Shown here: positions 6,034 to 14,880 of the stretch, one piece after another
Layout of the letters: each line of letters begins with the position of its first letter
Numbering within the stretch: the stretch's first letter is position 1
NCBI GenBank assembly: GCA_035531075.1
Contig: DATKTO010000031.1
Span: forward strand, 1 to 64,000
Length of the DNA: 64,000 nucleotides
Origin: 39-52-133 sp035531075
GTDB taxonomy: Bacteria > Pseudomonadota > Gammaproteobacteria > Burkholderiales > Gallionellaceae
Direction of reading: 5' to 3'
Made by a program: the position numbers and the translations under genes
Notes under the pieces: generated by a model
The model's database searches: none
The model's input: the letters and a program-made list of their open reading frames with translations, nothing else
Told to the model about the DNA's origin: nothing

Positions 6034-6942
6034 TTACTCCACCGTGCCTTCCGCATACAGCCGCTCCAGCCCCGGCTTGCCGTGCCAGTAGCCGTCGCAG
6101 GCGGCTTCCGGCATCAGCTTCTGCATGATCTGCAGAGCCTGTTGCGGTGTGGCCAGTCCGTCCATCGCATCGCGGAACAGTTGCAGGATGCGCGGTGTGT
6201 GGAAGGCTTGCGGGCTGACGCGCAGGATATCTACGCCGGCCTCTGTTAATCCCGCGAGTTCACCCAGCAGGTTGTATACCTTGGCAGATTGCGTCTGGAT
6301 GCCGTTGAGCACCAGGAAGGTTTCGCCTTCGCGGGTTTTCAGCGTCATGCCGTCGGCGTGCTCGATGCAGCGGAACTGACAGTCGTCCTTGGGCAGATTG
6401 TAGTGGCGTGCGGTAAAGCAGCGCGCGGAAAAAGCCAGCGGCATGCGGCCATAGGCGAACACTTCGGTTTCCATGCCATCAGGCTGCGCGGCCTGCATAG
6501 GCGCAAGCGCCTCGCGCGACATTTCCATCGGCAGCACCCAGCGCATGGCGCCCAGCTTCGCCATCAGCTTCAGCGTGTTGGGGTTGTAGATGTTCAGCGT
6601 CTGCCCGGCGACAAAGGTGATGCCCTGCTCGTGCAGCAGGCGCGCAGCGCCCATGTCGTTGGCTTCCACGCGGAAGGTGTTATTGCCGGTGATACGGCGC
6701 AGGGTCTTGAGGTCGGATTCGGATTCGATCAGGGTCTGCGTCGAGAGCACGACTTCCTTGCCCGCATCCTGCAGTTGCTGCGCCAGCTGCAGCCAGTCCG
6801 GCAGGCGCATCAGATGGCGGCGCGAGCACACGGTTTCGCCGAGGTAGACGATATCCACCGGTGAGTCGGCAATCGCTGTATAAAATTCCTGCTGCTTATC
6901 CAGCGGCCAGTAATAAAGGTTGGGGCCGAGCGCGAGTTTCAT
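6034..6942 (-). CDS. ubiV: UbiV, [4Fe-4S] U32 protein for O2-independent ubiquinone hydroxylation
   Basis: A 302-aa member of the U32 family. With UbiU it forms the heterodimer that hydroxylates ubiquinone precursors anaerobically, probably using prephenate as oxygen donor. The four cluster cysteines are present at 39, 175, 188 and 192, with the C-x12-C-x3-C spacing of the E. coli protein. The ATG gives MKLALGPNLYYW, the usual N-terminus. It lies between ubiU (208 bp upstream, gap filled by an inverted repeat) and ubiT. No catalytic peptidase function is expected. Confidence 0.93.
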   Translation of the reverse strand: MKLALGPNLYYWPLDKQQEFYTAIADSPVDIVYLGETVCSRRHLMRLPDWLQLAQQLQDAGKEVVLSTQTLIESESDLKTLRRITGNNTFRVEANDMGAARLLHEQGITFVAGQTLNIYNPNTLKLMAKLGAMRWVLPMEMSREALAPMQAAQPDGMETEVFAYGRMPLAFSARCFTARHYNLPKDDCQFRCIEHADGMTLKTREGETFLVLNGIQTQSAKVYNLLGELAGLTEAGVDILRVSPQAFHTPRILQLFRDAMDGLATPQQALQIMQKLMPEAACDGYWHGKPGLERLYAEGTVE

Positions 6943-6962
6943 AAGGTCACCTCAAAAAATTC

Positions 6963-7078
6963 GTCATTCCTGCGCAGGCGGGAATCCAGTCAAATGAAAG
7001 ACCTCCCGCAACGCAGGGGACAAGGCCCAAAGGCATAATTAGCTGAAACAGCCGGATTCCCGCCTGCGCGGAAATGAC
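6963..7078. repeat. Inverted pair of ATTCCCGC-type repeats between ubiU and ubiV
   Basis: Two oppositely oriented copies of a 25-27-bp element (core GCGCAGGCGGGAATCC, 6963-6989 and 7054-7078) separated by about 65 bp. The same arrangement recurs at 43344-43468. The unit resembles dRS3-type repeats of Neisseria. Transcribed through the operon it would give a strong stem-loop. Confidence 0.85.
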
Positions 7079-7149
7079 GGAATTTGAATTTTTAAAGGTG
7101 TCCACTGCAATAATTTCTCGAAATTATTTCACACAATTATTTTCAAGGC

Positions 7150-8163
7150 TTATTTCCACGGCCGGTTGTAGGCACCCAGCGTGCTCTGCTGGCCCTCGGC
7201 AAGTTTCCCCAAATCGGTCATCCATGCCGGTTTTACAGTAAAGCTATCGGGCCCCCGCTGGCATGAATCTATCGCGTCGCGCCACACCTTGGTTACTTGC
7301 GCCACATAGGCCGGGCTGCGCTGGCGGCCTTCGATCTTGATCGCGGCGATGCCCATGCGCATCAGCTCCGGCAGCAGTTCCAGCGTGTTGAGGCTGGTGG
7401 GTTCCTCGATCGCGTAATAGGTTGCGCCCGCGACATTGAAGCGGCCCTTGCACAGGGTCGGGTAGCCGGCATTTTCGCTGTCGCCGTAGCGGTCAATCAG
7501 CACGCCGTTGAGGCGCGATTCCAGCCCTGCGTCGGTCTGCTGCCAGCGCACCGCGCTGGCGGGCGAGCACACGCCGCAGGTGTTGGGCGATTCGCCGGTG
7601 ACATAGGACGACAGCGAACAGCGGCCTTCCACCATCACGCACAGCCCGCCGAAGCCAAACAGCTCGATTTCCACCGGCGTGTTTTGCATCAGCTGCTCCA
7701 CCTGCCGCAGCGCCAGCACCCTGGGCAGCACGGCGCGCTGGATGCCGAACTGCTGGTGGTAGAAGTTGATCGCTTCGTAGTTGGTGGCGGAGCCCTGCAC
7801 CGAGAGATGCAGGCGCAGATTGGGATAGGTGTCGCAGGCGTATTGCATCATGCCGGGGTCGGCGAGGATCACGGCGTCGATGCCGATATTGGCGGCGTTG
7901 TCGATGGCACTCTGCCACTTCTCGCTGCCGCTGGACTGCGGGTAGGTGTTGAGCGCAAGCAACACTTTGGTGCCGCGCCCATGGGCGTAGCGCACGCCTT
8001 CCTTCGCATTCGCCAGATCAAAATTCAACCCGGCAAAATTGCGCGCATTGGTGTTGTCGCGAAAACCCATGTAGACACAATCCGCGCCGTTATCGACCGC
8101 GAGCTTCAGCGCCGGCAGGCTGCCGGCCGGGCATACCAGTTCCATTTTTTTCTCATGCGGCAT
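7150..8163 (-). CDS. ubiU: UbiU, [4Fe-4S] U32 protein for O2-independent ubiquinone hydroxylation
   Basis: A 337-aa U32-family protein, partner of UbiV. The cluster cysteines C175, C182, C199 and C238 show exactly the 7-17-39 spacing of E. coli UbiU. I start at MPHEKKMELVCPAGS because AAGGAGG lies 6 nt before that ATG (8163). The frame is open further upstream, but that part would be translated from a REPIN repeat. It is first of the ubi trio in transcription order and probably continues the operon from yhcC. Confidence 0.93.
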   Translation of the reverse strand: MPHEKKMELVCPAGSLPALKLAVDNGADCVYMGFRDNTNARNFAGLNFDLANAKEGVRYAHGRGTKVLLALNTYPQSSGSEKWQSAIDNAANIGIDAVILADPGMMQYACDTYPNLRLHLSVQGSATNYEAINFYHQQFGIQRAVLPRVLALRQVEQLMQNTPVEIELFGFGGLCVMVEGRCSLSSYVTGESPNTCGVCSPASAVRWQQTDAGLESRLNGVLIDRYGDSENAGYPTLCKGRFNVAGATYYAIEEPTSLNTLELLPELMRMGIAAIKIEGRQRSPAYVAQVTKVWRDAIDSCQRGPDSFTVKPAWMTDLGKLAEGQQSTLGAYNRPWK

Positions 8164-8220
8164 ACATTGCCTCCTTCTGCAAAAAAATTTGGTCGAATAA
8201 GCCGGAGTCAAAAAACATAC

Positions 8221-8289
8221 GTAGGGTGGGCAAAGGCCGAAGGCTGTGCCCACCAATCCGCGTGGGCAGATGAAGCATGCCCACCCTAC
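8221..8289. repeat. REPIN: two inverted REP sequences
   Basis: Begins GTAGGGTGGGCAAAG and ends with the complement ATGCCCACCCTAC, with an internal GTGCCCACC/GCGTGGGCA pair. It lies between yhcC and ubiU and overlaps the last codons of yhcC, whose stop TAG is supplied by the repeat end. Member of the family linked to the RAYT at 40654. Confidence 0.85.
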
Positions 8290-9290
8290 GCCAGCTGCGC
8301 AGATTCCTGAATAAAAGCATTCGGTTTTCCTCTGTGGTCTCTGTGGCCAATTGTTTTTTCATCTATAAAAATTTCACCCGCCCGCGATCCCTGACGCGTG
8401 CGCCGCCGCGCCAACTCGAATTCGATGCCGTTGAGGATGTTCCACTTCGACGCGCACCAGGCGGGCGCCAGCAAAATATCTTCAGCTGCGGTGCCGGTGA
8501 CGCGGTGGTAGATGATCTCCGCTGGCGTGCGTTCGATCAGGCTGGCCGCAATGCGGATATATTCTTCAACTGCCAGTGGCTGATATTCGCCGCGCCGCCA
8601 TTCGTTGGCCAGCATGGTGCCTTTCACCACATGCAGGGGATGCAGTTTTAATCCGTCCACCCCAAGCGCGAGCACGGTATCCAGCGTGGCGTGGCAGTGC
8701 GCCTCGCCTTCGCCGGGCAGGCCGACGATGAGATGCGCGCACACCGGAATGCCGCGGGATCGAGCGGCCAGCAAGGTGTCGCGGTACTCGGCCAGGCCGT
8801 GGCCGCGATTCACGCGCCGCAGGGTGTCGTCGAAAGCCGACTGCAAGCCGAGCTCCAGCCACACGATCAGGCCCTGCTGCTGGTAGTGCTGCAGCAGGTC
8901 GAGCACCGCATCCGAGACGCAATCGGGACGCGTGCCGATGGAGAGCCCCACCATGTCCGGCTCGCGCAGTGCTTCGTCATACATCGCAGCCAGCGCCTGT
9001 ACGTCGGCGTAGGTATTGGTGTAGGCCTGGAAATAGGCGAGAAATTTGCGCGCACGGGTGCGGCGAAAAATCGCGCGCTTACCCTTGTTGATCTGCTCGG
9101 CGGTGGAAGGGGGGGTGCGTCCGTTCGGGCTGAAGGACACGTTGTTGCAGAAGGTGCAGCCGCCGATGCCTTTGCTGCCGTCGCGGTTGGGGCAGGTGAA
9201 GCCGGCATCCAGCGCAATCTTGTGCACGCGTTCGCCATGCTGGTGCAGCAGGTACTGGCCAAAGGTGTGGACGTAGTCAGACAGCGCCAT
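8286..9290 (-). CDS. yhcC: YhcC-type radical SAM protein (TIGR01212 family)
   Basis: A 334-aa radical SAM enzyme. The cluster motif C33-x11-C45-x2-C48 (CPNRDG...GGCTFC) is the form found in YhcC proteins; the middle of the protein has the SAM-binding GLQS and HLIVGLPGE segments. The reaction is not established. The ATG (MALSDYVHTFG) is preferred over an upstream TTG. The last 20 or so residues come from two repeats (a CTCTGTGG unit at 8329-8347 and the REPIN at 8221-8289), so the natural C-terminus has been replaced or extended. Gene order places it in the anaerobic ubi operon. Confidence 0.88.
   Translation of the reverse strand: MALSDYVHTFGQYLLHQHGERVHKIALDAGFTCPNRDGSKGIGGCTFCNNVSFSPNGRTPPSTAEQINKGKRAIFRRTRARKFLAYFQAYTNTYADVQALAAMYDEALREPDMVGLSIGTRPDCVSDAVLDLLQHYQQQGLIVWLELGLQSAFDDTLRRVNRGHGLAEYRDTLLAARSRGIPVCAHLIVGLPGEGEAHCHATLDTVLALGVDGLKLHPLHVVKGTMLANEWRRGEYQPLAVEEYIRIAASLIERTPAEIIYHRVTGTAAEDILLAPAWCASKWNILNGIEFELARRRTRQGSRAGEIFIDEKTIGHRDHRGKPNAFIQESAQLA
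8329..8347. repeat. CTCTGTGG dispersed repeat
   Basis: A short CTCTGTGGTCTCTGTGG unit inside the 3' end of yhcC. Related copies in opposite orientation lie at 36197-36215 and 36291-36308. Confidence 0.6.
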
Positions 9291-9341
9291 GGCGAGTGGT
9301 ACCTGCAATGATAGGGTCCAAAATAACGATCAGCTGCCGCA

Positions 9342-10622
9342 TCACTTGTCCTGTTTTAGCCGGTTGAGGGTGCGCCGATAAATTGCGATTGCGCTGTACA
9401 GCGTGTAGCAGAGCAATATGCTTTGCAGCAGCAGGCACAGCATGAACAGCCACGCAGCGTTGTTCCACCATGGGCTCAGCACTGCCGCAGCCAGCGTGAG
9501 GGCATGCAGCCATACATGACGCCACATCCAGGGCTCGGGGATGATCTCCTTCATGTTGGGGATGCTGTGTATAGAGCCGCCGCGAAACAGGTGGAACCAG
9601 ATCAGGAAGGGCACGATTTTGTACAGCATGCCGAAGATCAGCGACAGCGCAAAGCCGATCACAAACAGCAGTGCCCCGAGAATTTGCATGCGTTCGGGAT
9701 AGTCGAAATATTGCGCTGCCATGGCCAGCACTGCAACGCTCAGCAGCGAGCCCATGGCGAGGCGGAAAAATGCCAGGGTGGCATCGGGGATGCTGCGGCG
9801 GCGCTGCTGTTGCAGCTTCAGCGTGGCGACAGCAAAAATAATGGCGCCTGGCCAGAACAGGTTGCCGGCAACAAATTCAGCCCAGCCTGCTGCGGAAGCG
9901 AACAGGGATAAAACCAGCTGCAACAGCAGGGTCAGGAATATGGCGGGGGCCAGGCCGAGCGTGAGCCACTTGGGATAGCTGGGGGTGAGCTGGAACATCG
10001 GCACCACCTGATATGACACGCCGACGATCAGCAGCAGCACCCAGCCACCCAGCGCCAGGCTGACATGCGCCGCCGCAAATTGGGGCGCAATCATCTGCCC
10101 GGTGGCATAGCCCTGTGTCAGCTGCATGCCCAATACGACCGCGGCCAGCAGCGCGAGGATGGCCAGCAATATGGCGTTCCGGCTGGCATTCTGCGCGGCA
10201 GCCCGGGCAAGGCTGGACAGCGCCGCGCTGGTGAATGTGGCAAAGGCCAGCCCGAGTAACGGCCAGGCGAGATTGAGCAGCACGGGCCTGCCGCCGCTGA
10301 AACCGAAACTCAGCAGCAGCGTGCCTGCGATCAGCGACAGATGGCTCACCCATGCCACCAGGCGCGGCGCGTGGAGCGAACTGCCGATCACGACGGGCAG
10401 TATTTGCTGCAGCGCACCCAGCATGACCATGCTGATGAAACCCAGAGTGATGCTATGGGTTGCGGCGAGCAGTGCGGGCGTATGCATGCCGGTAAATGGA
10501 TTGCCGCCATCCAGCGCCAGCAGCAGCGCGGCCAGCGCCAGAAAGAGCGGGGCAACGGCAAAGAAACGCAGCGGCACAGAAATGCGCGGGGCTTGCTCCG
10601 TGCTGAGTGCGATGAGTTTCAT
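9342..10622 (-). CDS. Polytopic membrane protein, haem-copper-oxidase subunit I/NnrS-like
   Basis: A 426-aa integral membrane protein with about 12 hydrophobic helices. His residues in several helices (THSITLGF, AAHVSLALGGW, FLIWFHLF) give the look of haem-copper-oxidase subunit I or NnrS relatives. Proteins of this type sit in denitrification and NO-stress clusters and may bind haem or copper, but the exact role is unknown. Its ATG overlaps the stop of the DUF2249 gene (ATGA), implying translational coupling. It follows hemerythrin and DUF2249 genes and is divergent from nnrS. Confidence 0.7.
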   Translation of the reverse strand: MKLIALSTEQAPRISVPLRFFAVAPLFLALAALLLALDGGNPFTGMHTPALLAATHSITLGFISMVMLGALQQILPVVIGSSLHAPRLVAWVSHLSLIAGTLLLSFGFSGGRPVLLNLAWPLLGLAFATFTSAALSSLARAAAQNASRNAILLAILALLAAVVLGMQLTQGYATGQMIAPQFAAAHVSLALGGWVLLLIVGVSYQVVPMFQLTPSYPKWLTLGLAPAIFLTLLLQLVLSLFASAAGWAEFVAGNLFWPGAIIFAVATLKLQQQRRRSIPDATLAFFRLAMGSLLSVAVLAMAAQYFDYPERMQILGALLFVIGFALSLIFGMLYKIVPFLIWFHLFRGGSIHSIPNMKEIIPEPWMWRHVWLHALTLAAAVLSPWWNNAAWLFMLCLLLQSILLCYTLYSAIAIYRRTLNRLKQDK

Positions 10623-10843
10623 CGTGGGCGGCTGATCCTGATTCTGAATTGGTTGTAAGCCAGCTTATAGGTTTTCCAGGTGTAGCCTGCGTCGCGCATT
10701 AACTGATAAAGAGGGAAGGGCTCGCGATGGATGAGTACCTGCATGGTGGCACCCGGCACGAGGTTGAACAGGGCAGGCAAAATAATTTCAAAGGGTTCTG
10801 GTGGTGCCATATCGCGCACATCGATTTCTGTGATGGTGTTCAT
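10619..10843 (-). CDS. DUF2249 domain protein (TusA-like fold)
   Basis: A 74-aa protein that is essentially a single DUF2249 domain: IDVRDMAPPEPFEIILPAL near the start and VLIHREPFPLYQLM in the middle. DUF2249 proteins resemble the TusA fold and are commonly adjacent to hemerythrin and NO-related genes in proteobacteria; the biochemical role is unknown. It starts 19 bp after the hemerythrin stop and its own stop overlaps the next ATG, so it lies in the middle of one operon. Confidence 0.85.
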   Translation of the reverse strand: MNTITEIDVRDMAPPEPFEIILPALFNLVPGATMQVLIHREPFPLYQLMRDAGYTWKTYKLAYNQFRIRISRPR

Positions 10844-10862
10844 CGGTTGCCTCGCGTGTCAG

Positions 10863-11312
10863 TCAGTGTTGATATTCCTGTTGAACAGATTGCATGCGGC
10901 TATGCAGCGTGTCCCAACTGCCTGCCAGCAGCCGCTCGGCGATGGGGTAAAGTATCTGCTCTTCCTTGAGATTATGTTGCTGCAGTACTATCAGCAGGGT
11001 TTCTGAAAGGCCGCTGTAGCCCGTCGCCTCTTTGCGCGCCAATGCAGCCGCCATATTGTCGAGCAGGCTGTTCATCTGGGCGTGTTCCATTGTCATCATC
11101 TGCACCGGCGCGCCGGGGCCGCCTGCTGCCAGCAGGGCGGGGAAGAGTATGTGTTCCTCGAGATGAAAATGGTGCGTCATTGCTGCACGGAAGGCATTAA
11201 AAGCGGTGTCGGCACCGTTCCAGTTGTTGGCGTAGGCTGGCTGTTCGGCCAGGGCGAATCGGTCGTCGCAGGCTTTGTGGTCGGCAGTCATAAATTCAGT
11301 GAGGGTTTGCAT
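10863..11312 (-). CDS. Hemerythrin HHE-domain protein
   Basis: A 149-aa four-helix hemerythrin-like protein. Di-iron ligands appear in order: H12 (TADHKACD), H48/H50 and E52-H54 (HHFHLEEH), H77 (MEHAQM), H113 and E117 (QQHNLKEE). Members bind O2 or NO or repair iron centres. It is the first gene of a minus-strand operon with DUF2249 and a haem-copper-like membrane protein, divergent from nnrS, so a nitric-oxide-related role is likely (inference). Confidence 0.9.
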   Translation of the reverse strand: MQTLTEFMTADHKACDDRFALAEQPAYANNWNGADTAFNAFRAAMTHHFHLEEHILFPALLAAGGPGAPVQMMTMEHAQMNSLLDNMAAALARKEATGYSGLSETLLIVLQQHNLKEEQILYPIAERLLAGSWDTLHSRMQSVQQEYQH

Positions 11313-11383
11313 ATTTGACCTCCAAATAAAGTAACCAGCAGTACATCATTTATTCATGCACTTAGTTCGTATAAGAAAAAATC

Positions 11384-11398
11384 ATGCACGAATTGCAT
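11384..11398. promoter_or_regulatory. Palindrome ATGCA-N5-TGCAT in the divergent NO-type promoter region
   Basis: A perfect dyad sits between the hemerythrin operon and nnrS, about 70 bp from one ATG and 130 bp from the other. It resembles a shortened NsrR-type operator (ATGCA..TGCAT), but the spacer is 5 nt where NsrR normally has 7, so the regulator is uncertain. No FNR box (TTGAT-N4-ATCAA) was found nearby. Confidence 0.4.
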
Positions 11399-11530
11399 CA
11401 TACCATGATATATAATATTTACATCTTTTGCTCGCTGCACAGGCAAAAAGGAAAATAAAATACGGTTGCGCGAGCAGGGCAACTCGGGGTACAAGTAAAC
11501 TAATCTTAATATCAATCAGACGGATTCATC

Positions 11531-12763
11531 ATGACGAAAATCAACCAGACCTGGAAAAATTTTACCGCCGCACCCCACCGTGTGATGTTCTTGAGCGGCG
11601 CGTTGCAAACCATCGCTGTGATGGTCTGGTGGTTTGTGGACTTGGTGACGCGTTATGGTGTGGCAGGCCAGCATATAGAGTGGAGCATCATGCCCAGTGC
11701 CGCGCATACTTATCTGATGCTGTTTGGGCTGTTTCCGTCGTTCATCTTCGGTTTTGTGATGACCACCTTCCCGCGCTGGATGGGTGGCAAGGAAATCCCG
11801 GCAAAATATTATGTGACGTCCTTTGTGCTGCTGTTGCTGGGCAATGTGATCTTTTATGTTGGTCTGCTGACGCAACTGAGTGTGCTGCTGCTGGCGGTAA
11901 CTGTCACGCTGGCGGGCTGGGCAATGGCGGTTTACGCACTGTTGCGCGTGGTGCTTGATACGCCGCCTGCGGACAAGAAAAATCCGGTTGTGATACTGCT
12001 GAGCCTGGCGCTGGGCTGGGGCGGGCTGGCGGCCTTTTTCATGTGGCTGTCAAGCGACGATATCGTATGGCTGCAAATCTCTACCCAGGCCGGTATCTGG
12101 TTGTTCCTGGTGCCTCTGTTTGCCACTGTTGGCCATCGCATGATTCCCTTTTTTACCATGAGCGCATTACCGAATCTGCACGTGGAAAGACCGGTCTGGC
12201 CCTGGTGGGTGATACTGGCGGGAAGCACGGCGCATGCGCTGCTGCAGTTATCCGATTTGACTGCATTGCTTTGGCTGAGCGACGCACCTGCTGCAGTCGC
12301 AGCATTCTATTTGCTCTACTCCTGGGGCTTTATCCATAGCTTCAAGAATCCTTTGCTCTCGGTGTTGCACGTCGGTTTTGCGTGGCTGGGTATCGCCTTG
12401 CTGCTGTCGTCCTTGCAAAGCGCTACGCAATATATCAGCCACGATACGCTGTTCATCTGGGGGTTGGCGCCATTGCATGCGCTGAGCATAGGCTGTTTTG
12501 CCACACTGACGATAGGCATGGGCACGCGCGTAACGCTCGGGCATTCCGGGCTGCCGTTCCGTGTGGACATGGCGCTCAAGCTGATGTTCGTCGGTATGCA
12601 GGCCGGCGCAATATTGCGCGTGCTGGCCGAAATCCTGCCGCTGCAAAACAACTACTGGCTGTACCTCGCCGCGTCACTCGTGTGGCTGGCCTGCTTTACC
12701 CCCTGGGTGTGGCGTTACCTGCCGGCATACTGGCGCGCGCGCGCGGATGGACAGCCGGGCTGA
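11531..12763 (+). CDS. nnrS: NnrS family membrane protein
   Basis: A 410-aa membrane protein with about 12 predicted helices and the NnrS features FGFVMTTFPRWMGG and FATVGHRMIPFFT. NnrS proteins contain haem and copper and protect cells from nitric-oxide stress, mainly by limiting formation of dinitrosyl-iron complexes. The ATG follows a weak RBS in a 218-bp divergent promoter region shared with the hemerythrin operon. It appears monocistronic. Confidence 0.93.
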   Translation: MTKINQTWKNFTAAPHRVMFLSGALQTIAVMVWWFVDLVTRYGVAGQHIEWSIMPSAAHTYLMLFGLFPSFIFGFVMTTFPRWMGGKEIPAKYYVTSFVLLLLGNVIFYVGLLTQLSVLLLAVTVTLAGWAMAVYALLRVVLDTPPADKKNPVVILLSLALGWGGLAAFFMWLSSDDIVWLQISTQAGIWLFLVPLFATVGHRMIPFFTMSALPNLHVERPVWPWWVILAGSTAHALLQLSDLTALLWLSDAPAAVAAFYLLYSWGFIHSFKNPLLSVLHVGFAWLGIALLLSSLQSATQYISHDTLFIWGLAPLHALSIGCFATLTIGMGTRVTLGHSGLPFRVDMALKLMFVGMQAGAILRVLAEILPLQNNYWLYLAASLVWLACFTPWVWRYLPAYWRARADGQPG

Positions 12764-12904
12764 ACAGGATGGAATTGTTTCAGGGGTTGATGAGTCTTAT
12801 GACTTAGGCGCAGTGCACAGGTCAAAAACTGGTAGCATCCCGCTCCTGCTGGGGGGCTTGGTCAGCGATAACCCAATTGTTCAATCATTGTGAAAGTAAA
12901 GTAG

Positions 12905-13297
12905 ATGAAATTAGCGGTAAAGATGTTCTTCAGGTTTGTGCGTATTGTATTGATTCCATTTATGTATTTATTTGAATTTATCACCACCCCCAAGGGCGTG
13001 GTGAGGGCGGCCGCTGCCCAGCAGGCAGTCAATCAGCAAAGCAAGAATCTGGTGCTCTACCAGTTCAAGACCTGTCCATTCTGCATCAAGGTGCGGCGCG
13101 AGATTAATCGCCTGTCGCTGCCGATCGAGTTGCGCGATGCGCAAAAAAATCCGCAACACCGCGCAGCGTTGTTGCAGGGCGGCGGCCAGATCAAGGTGCC
13201 TTGTCTGCAGATAAGAGATGAGCAGGGGAAGGTGCAGTGGCTGTACGAGTCCACCGCAATCAATGAATATTTGCACAAGCGCTTTGCACCAGTATAG
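12905..13297 (+). CDS. Membrane-anchored glutaredoxin
   Basis: A 130-aa protein with an N-terminal hydrophobic anchor (about 6-26) and a glutaredoxin/thioredoxin-fold domain (about 48-126). The active-site motif is CPFC (57-60), and the cis-Pro loop IKVPCL is intact. It should reduce disulfides or bind glutathione at the cytoplasmic face of the inner membrane. It is convergent with the UMF1 transporter and starts about 140 bp after nnrS. Confidence 0.9.
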   Translation: MKLAVKMFFRFVRIVLIPFMYLFEFITTPKGVVRAAAAQQAVNQQSKNLVLYQFKTCPFCIKVRREINRLSLPIELRDAQKNPQHRAALLQGGGQIKVPCLQIRDEQGKVQWLYESTAINEYLHKRFAPV

Positions 13298-13399
13298 GAG
13301 TGCGGCTTGCTGCGGGATTTTTGTGAAGACAAGCGCCCGATCAGGCGGACTCTTGGCAGAGTAGCGCGCAAATTTTCAACCCAGATAGGCAATCCGGAT

Positions 13400-14692
13400 T
13401 TATGCCTGTTGACTCAGCGCGGCTCGCCTGCCACGCCTGACGTTCACGCCAAATAAGATCAGCAATCCCGCAACAAAATAGCTGCCGGTGATCAAAATTG
13501 CCAGGCGGTGGTCGCCCTGCGTGATCCAGCTGACCAGCCCGTAAGTAACTGGCCCCAGAATGGAAGAAAGTTTCACCGCCATGCCCCACAGGCCGAAAAA
13601 CTCTGCGCGGCGGCCCGCCGGGCTCAGCAGTCCCACCAGCGCTCTTCCGGCAGACTGGCTGGAACCCATGCAAATTCCGGCGAGGTTGGCGGCAAGCCAG
13701 AACATGGCCGGGGTTTGGGCCGACCATGCCAGCAGCACCATGATGATCCAGCCCAGCAGTGTTAACGCGATGGTGGGTATATGGCCGATGCGGTCTTGCA
13801 GGTGACCAAACAGAAAGGCGCCGATGGCAGCCGTGATGTTGACCACAAACACCAGCATGATGGTCTGCTGGGTCGTGAAATGCATCGCTTGCTGCGCATA
13901 GATGGCGGCAAGCGTGATGACCGCCTGGATGCCCGCCTGATAAAACACGGTGCAGATCAGGAAGCGCCGCAGATCGCGGTAACGGCTGGCATGTTGCATG
14001 GTATGGCTCAGCCGTGCAAATGATTCCTGCAGGGTGTTCATGCCCTGCAAGTGCGGTTGCGGCGCGGCGCGTTCCTTGAGGAACAGGAAAGTGGGCAGGC
14101 TGGATAACGCAAACAGCAGCGCCACAATCAGCATGGTGACCGGCACAAAATCCGTGGCGAGCAGGCCCTGACCCTGCGCCCAGCTTACATAGGCAAGGCA
14201 GGCACCCAGGCTTGCCAGTCCGCCTACATACCCCAGGCTCCAGCCCCATCCTGAAACACGGCCCAGCGCGCGTCCATGGGCCAGTTCGGGCAGGAATGCC
14301 GCAATCAGATTCTCGCCGCTGCCGAAAAAGAAGTTGGAAACGATGATCAGCAGTATGGCCAGCCACAGGTTGCCGGGGCCGGCAAAGTAAAGTAGTGCGG
14401 TAAATATCACACACCCTGCGGTGGTCACGATTAGCAATTTCTTTTTGGCGGCATAGGCGTCCGCATAAGCTCCTATCAAAGGCGCAACAAACATGATGAG
14501 CGCATAGGAGATTGCCAGGGACAGCGTCCAGGCGAAAGTTGCCCAGGGCGCATTACCTGCTATGACTGCAACAAAGTAGGCATTGAAGATGGCAGTGATG
14601 ACGACCGTGGTGTAGCCTGAATTTGCAAAGTCATACATTGCCCATGCCCATACTTCGCGTCGTGTTACGTTTTTTGCCAGGGATGTTCGCAT
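13400..14692 (-). CDS. UMF1-family MFS transporter (Atg22-like)
   Basis: A 430-aa polytopic transporter with about 12 helices. The N-terminal MYDFANSGYTTVVITAIFNAYF is the signature of the UMF1/Atg22 branch of the major facilitator superfamily. Substrate is not predictable; some relatives move amino acids or small metabolites. It is transcribed alone, convergent with the glutaredoxin gene and divergent from the GGDEF-EAL gene. Confidence 0.88.
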   Translation of the reverse strand: MRTSLAKNVTRREVWAWAMYDFANSGYTTVVITAIFNAYFVAVIAGNAPWATFAWTLSLAISYALIMFVAPLIGAYADAYAAKKKLLIVTTAGCVIFTALLYFAGPGNLWLAILLIIVSNFFFGSGENLIAAFLPELAHGRALGRVSGWGWSLGYVGGLASLGACLAYVSWAQGQGLLATDFVPVTMLIVALLFALSSLPTFLFLKERAAPQPHLQGMNTLQESFARLSHTMQHASRYRDLRRFLICTVFYQAGIQAVITLAAIYAQQAMHFTTQQTIMLVFVVNITAAIGAFLFGHLQDRIGHIPTIALTLLGWIIMVLLAWSAQTPAMFWLAANLAGICMGSSQSAGRALVGLLSPAGRRAEFFGLWGMAVKLSSILGPVTYGLVSWITQGDHRLAILITGSYFVAGLLILFGVNVRRGRRAALSQQA

Positions 14693-14760
14693 GATTATTG
14701 TTGTATGCCCGGTGATGGTATGGCGGCATTGTTATCGATCATGACCATGAATGTAAAGGG

Positions 14761-14800
14761 AAGCCTGATGCAGGTCTGCTGGGGTGGTCTGATCAGGCTT
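14761..14800. other. 9-bp inverted repeat upstream of GGDEF-EAL gene
   Basis: AAGCCTGAT (14761-14769) and ATCAGGCTT (14792-14800) can pair across a 22-nt loop, between two divergent genes. A regulatory role is possible but not shown. Confidence 0.35.
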
Positions 14801-14880
14801 TGCAGTATGGAATTTTTTTGGCAAGTGCAAGGCTGTTTTATTTTTTTAGCATTTAAAAGCTCTGGACTATAAAACCGTGC

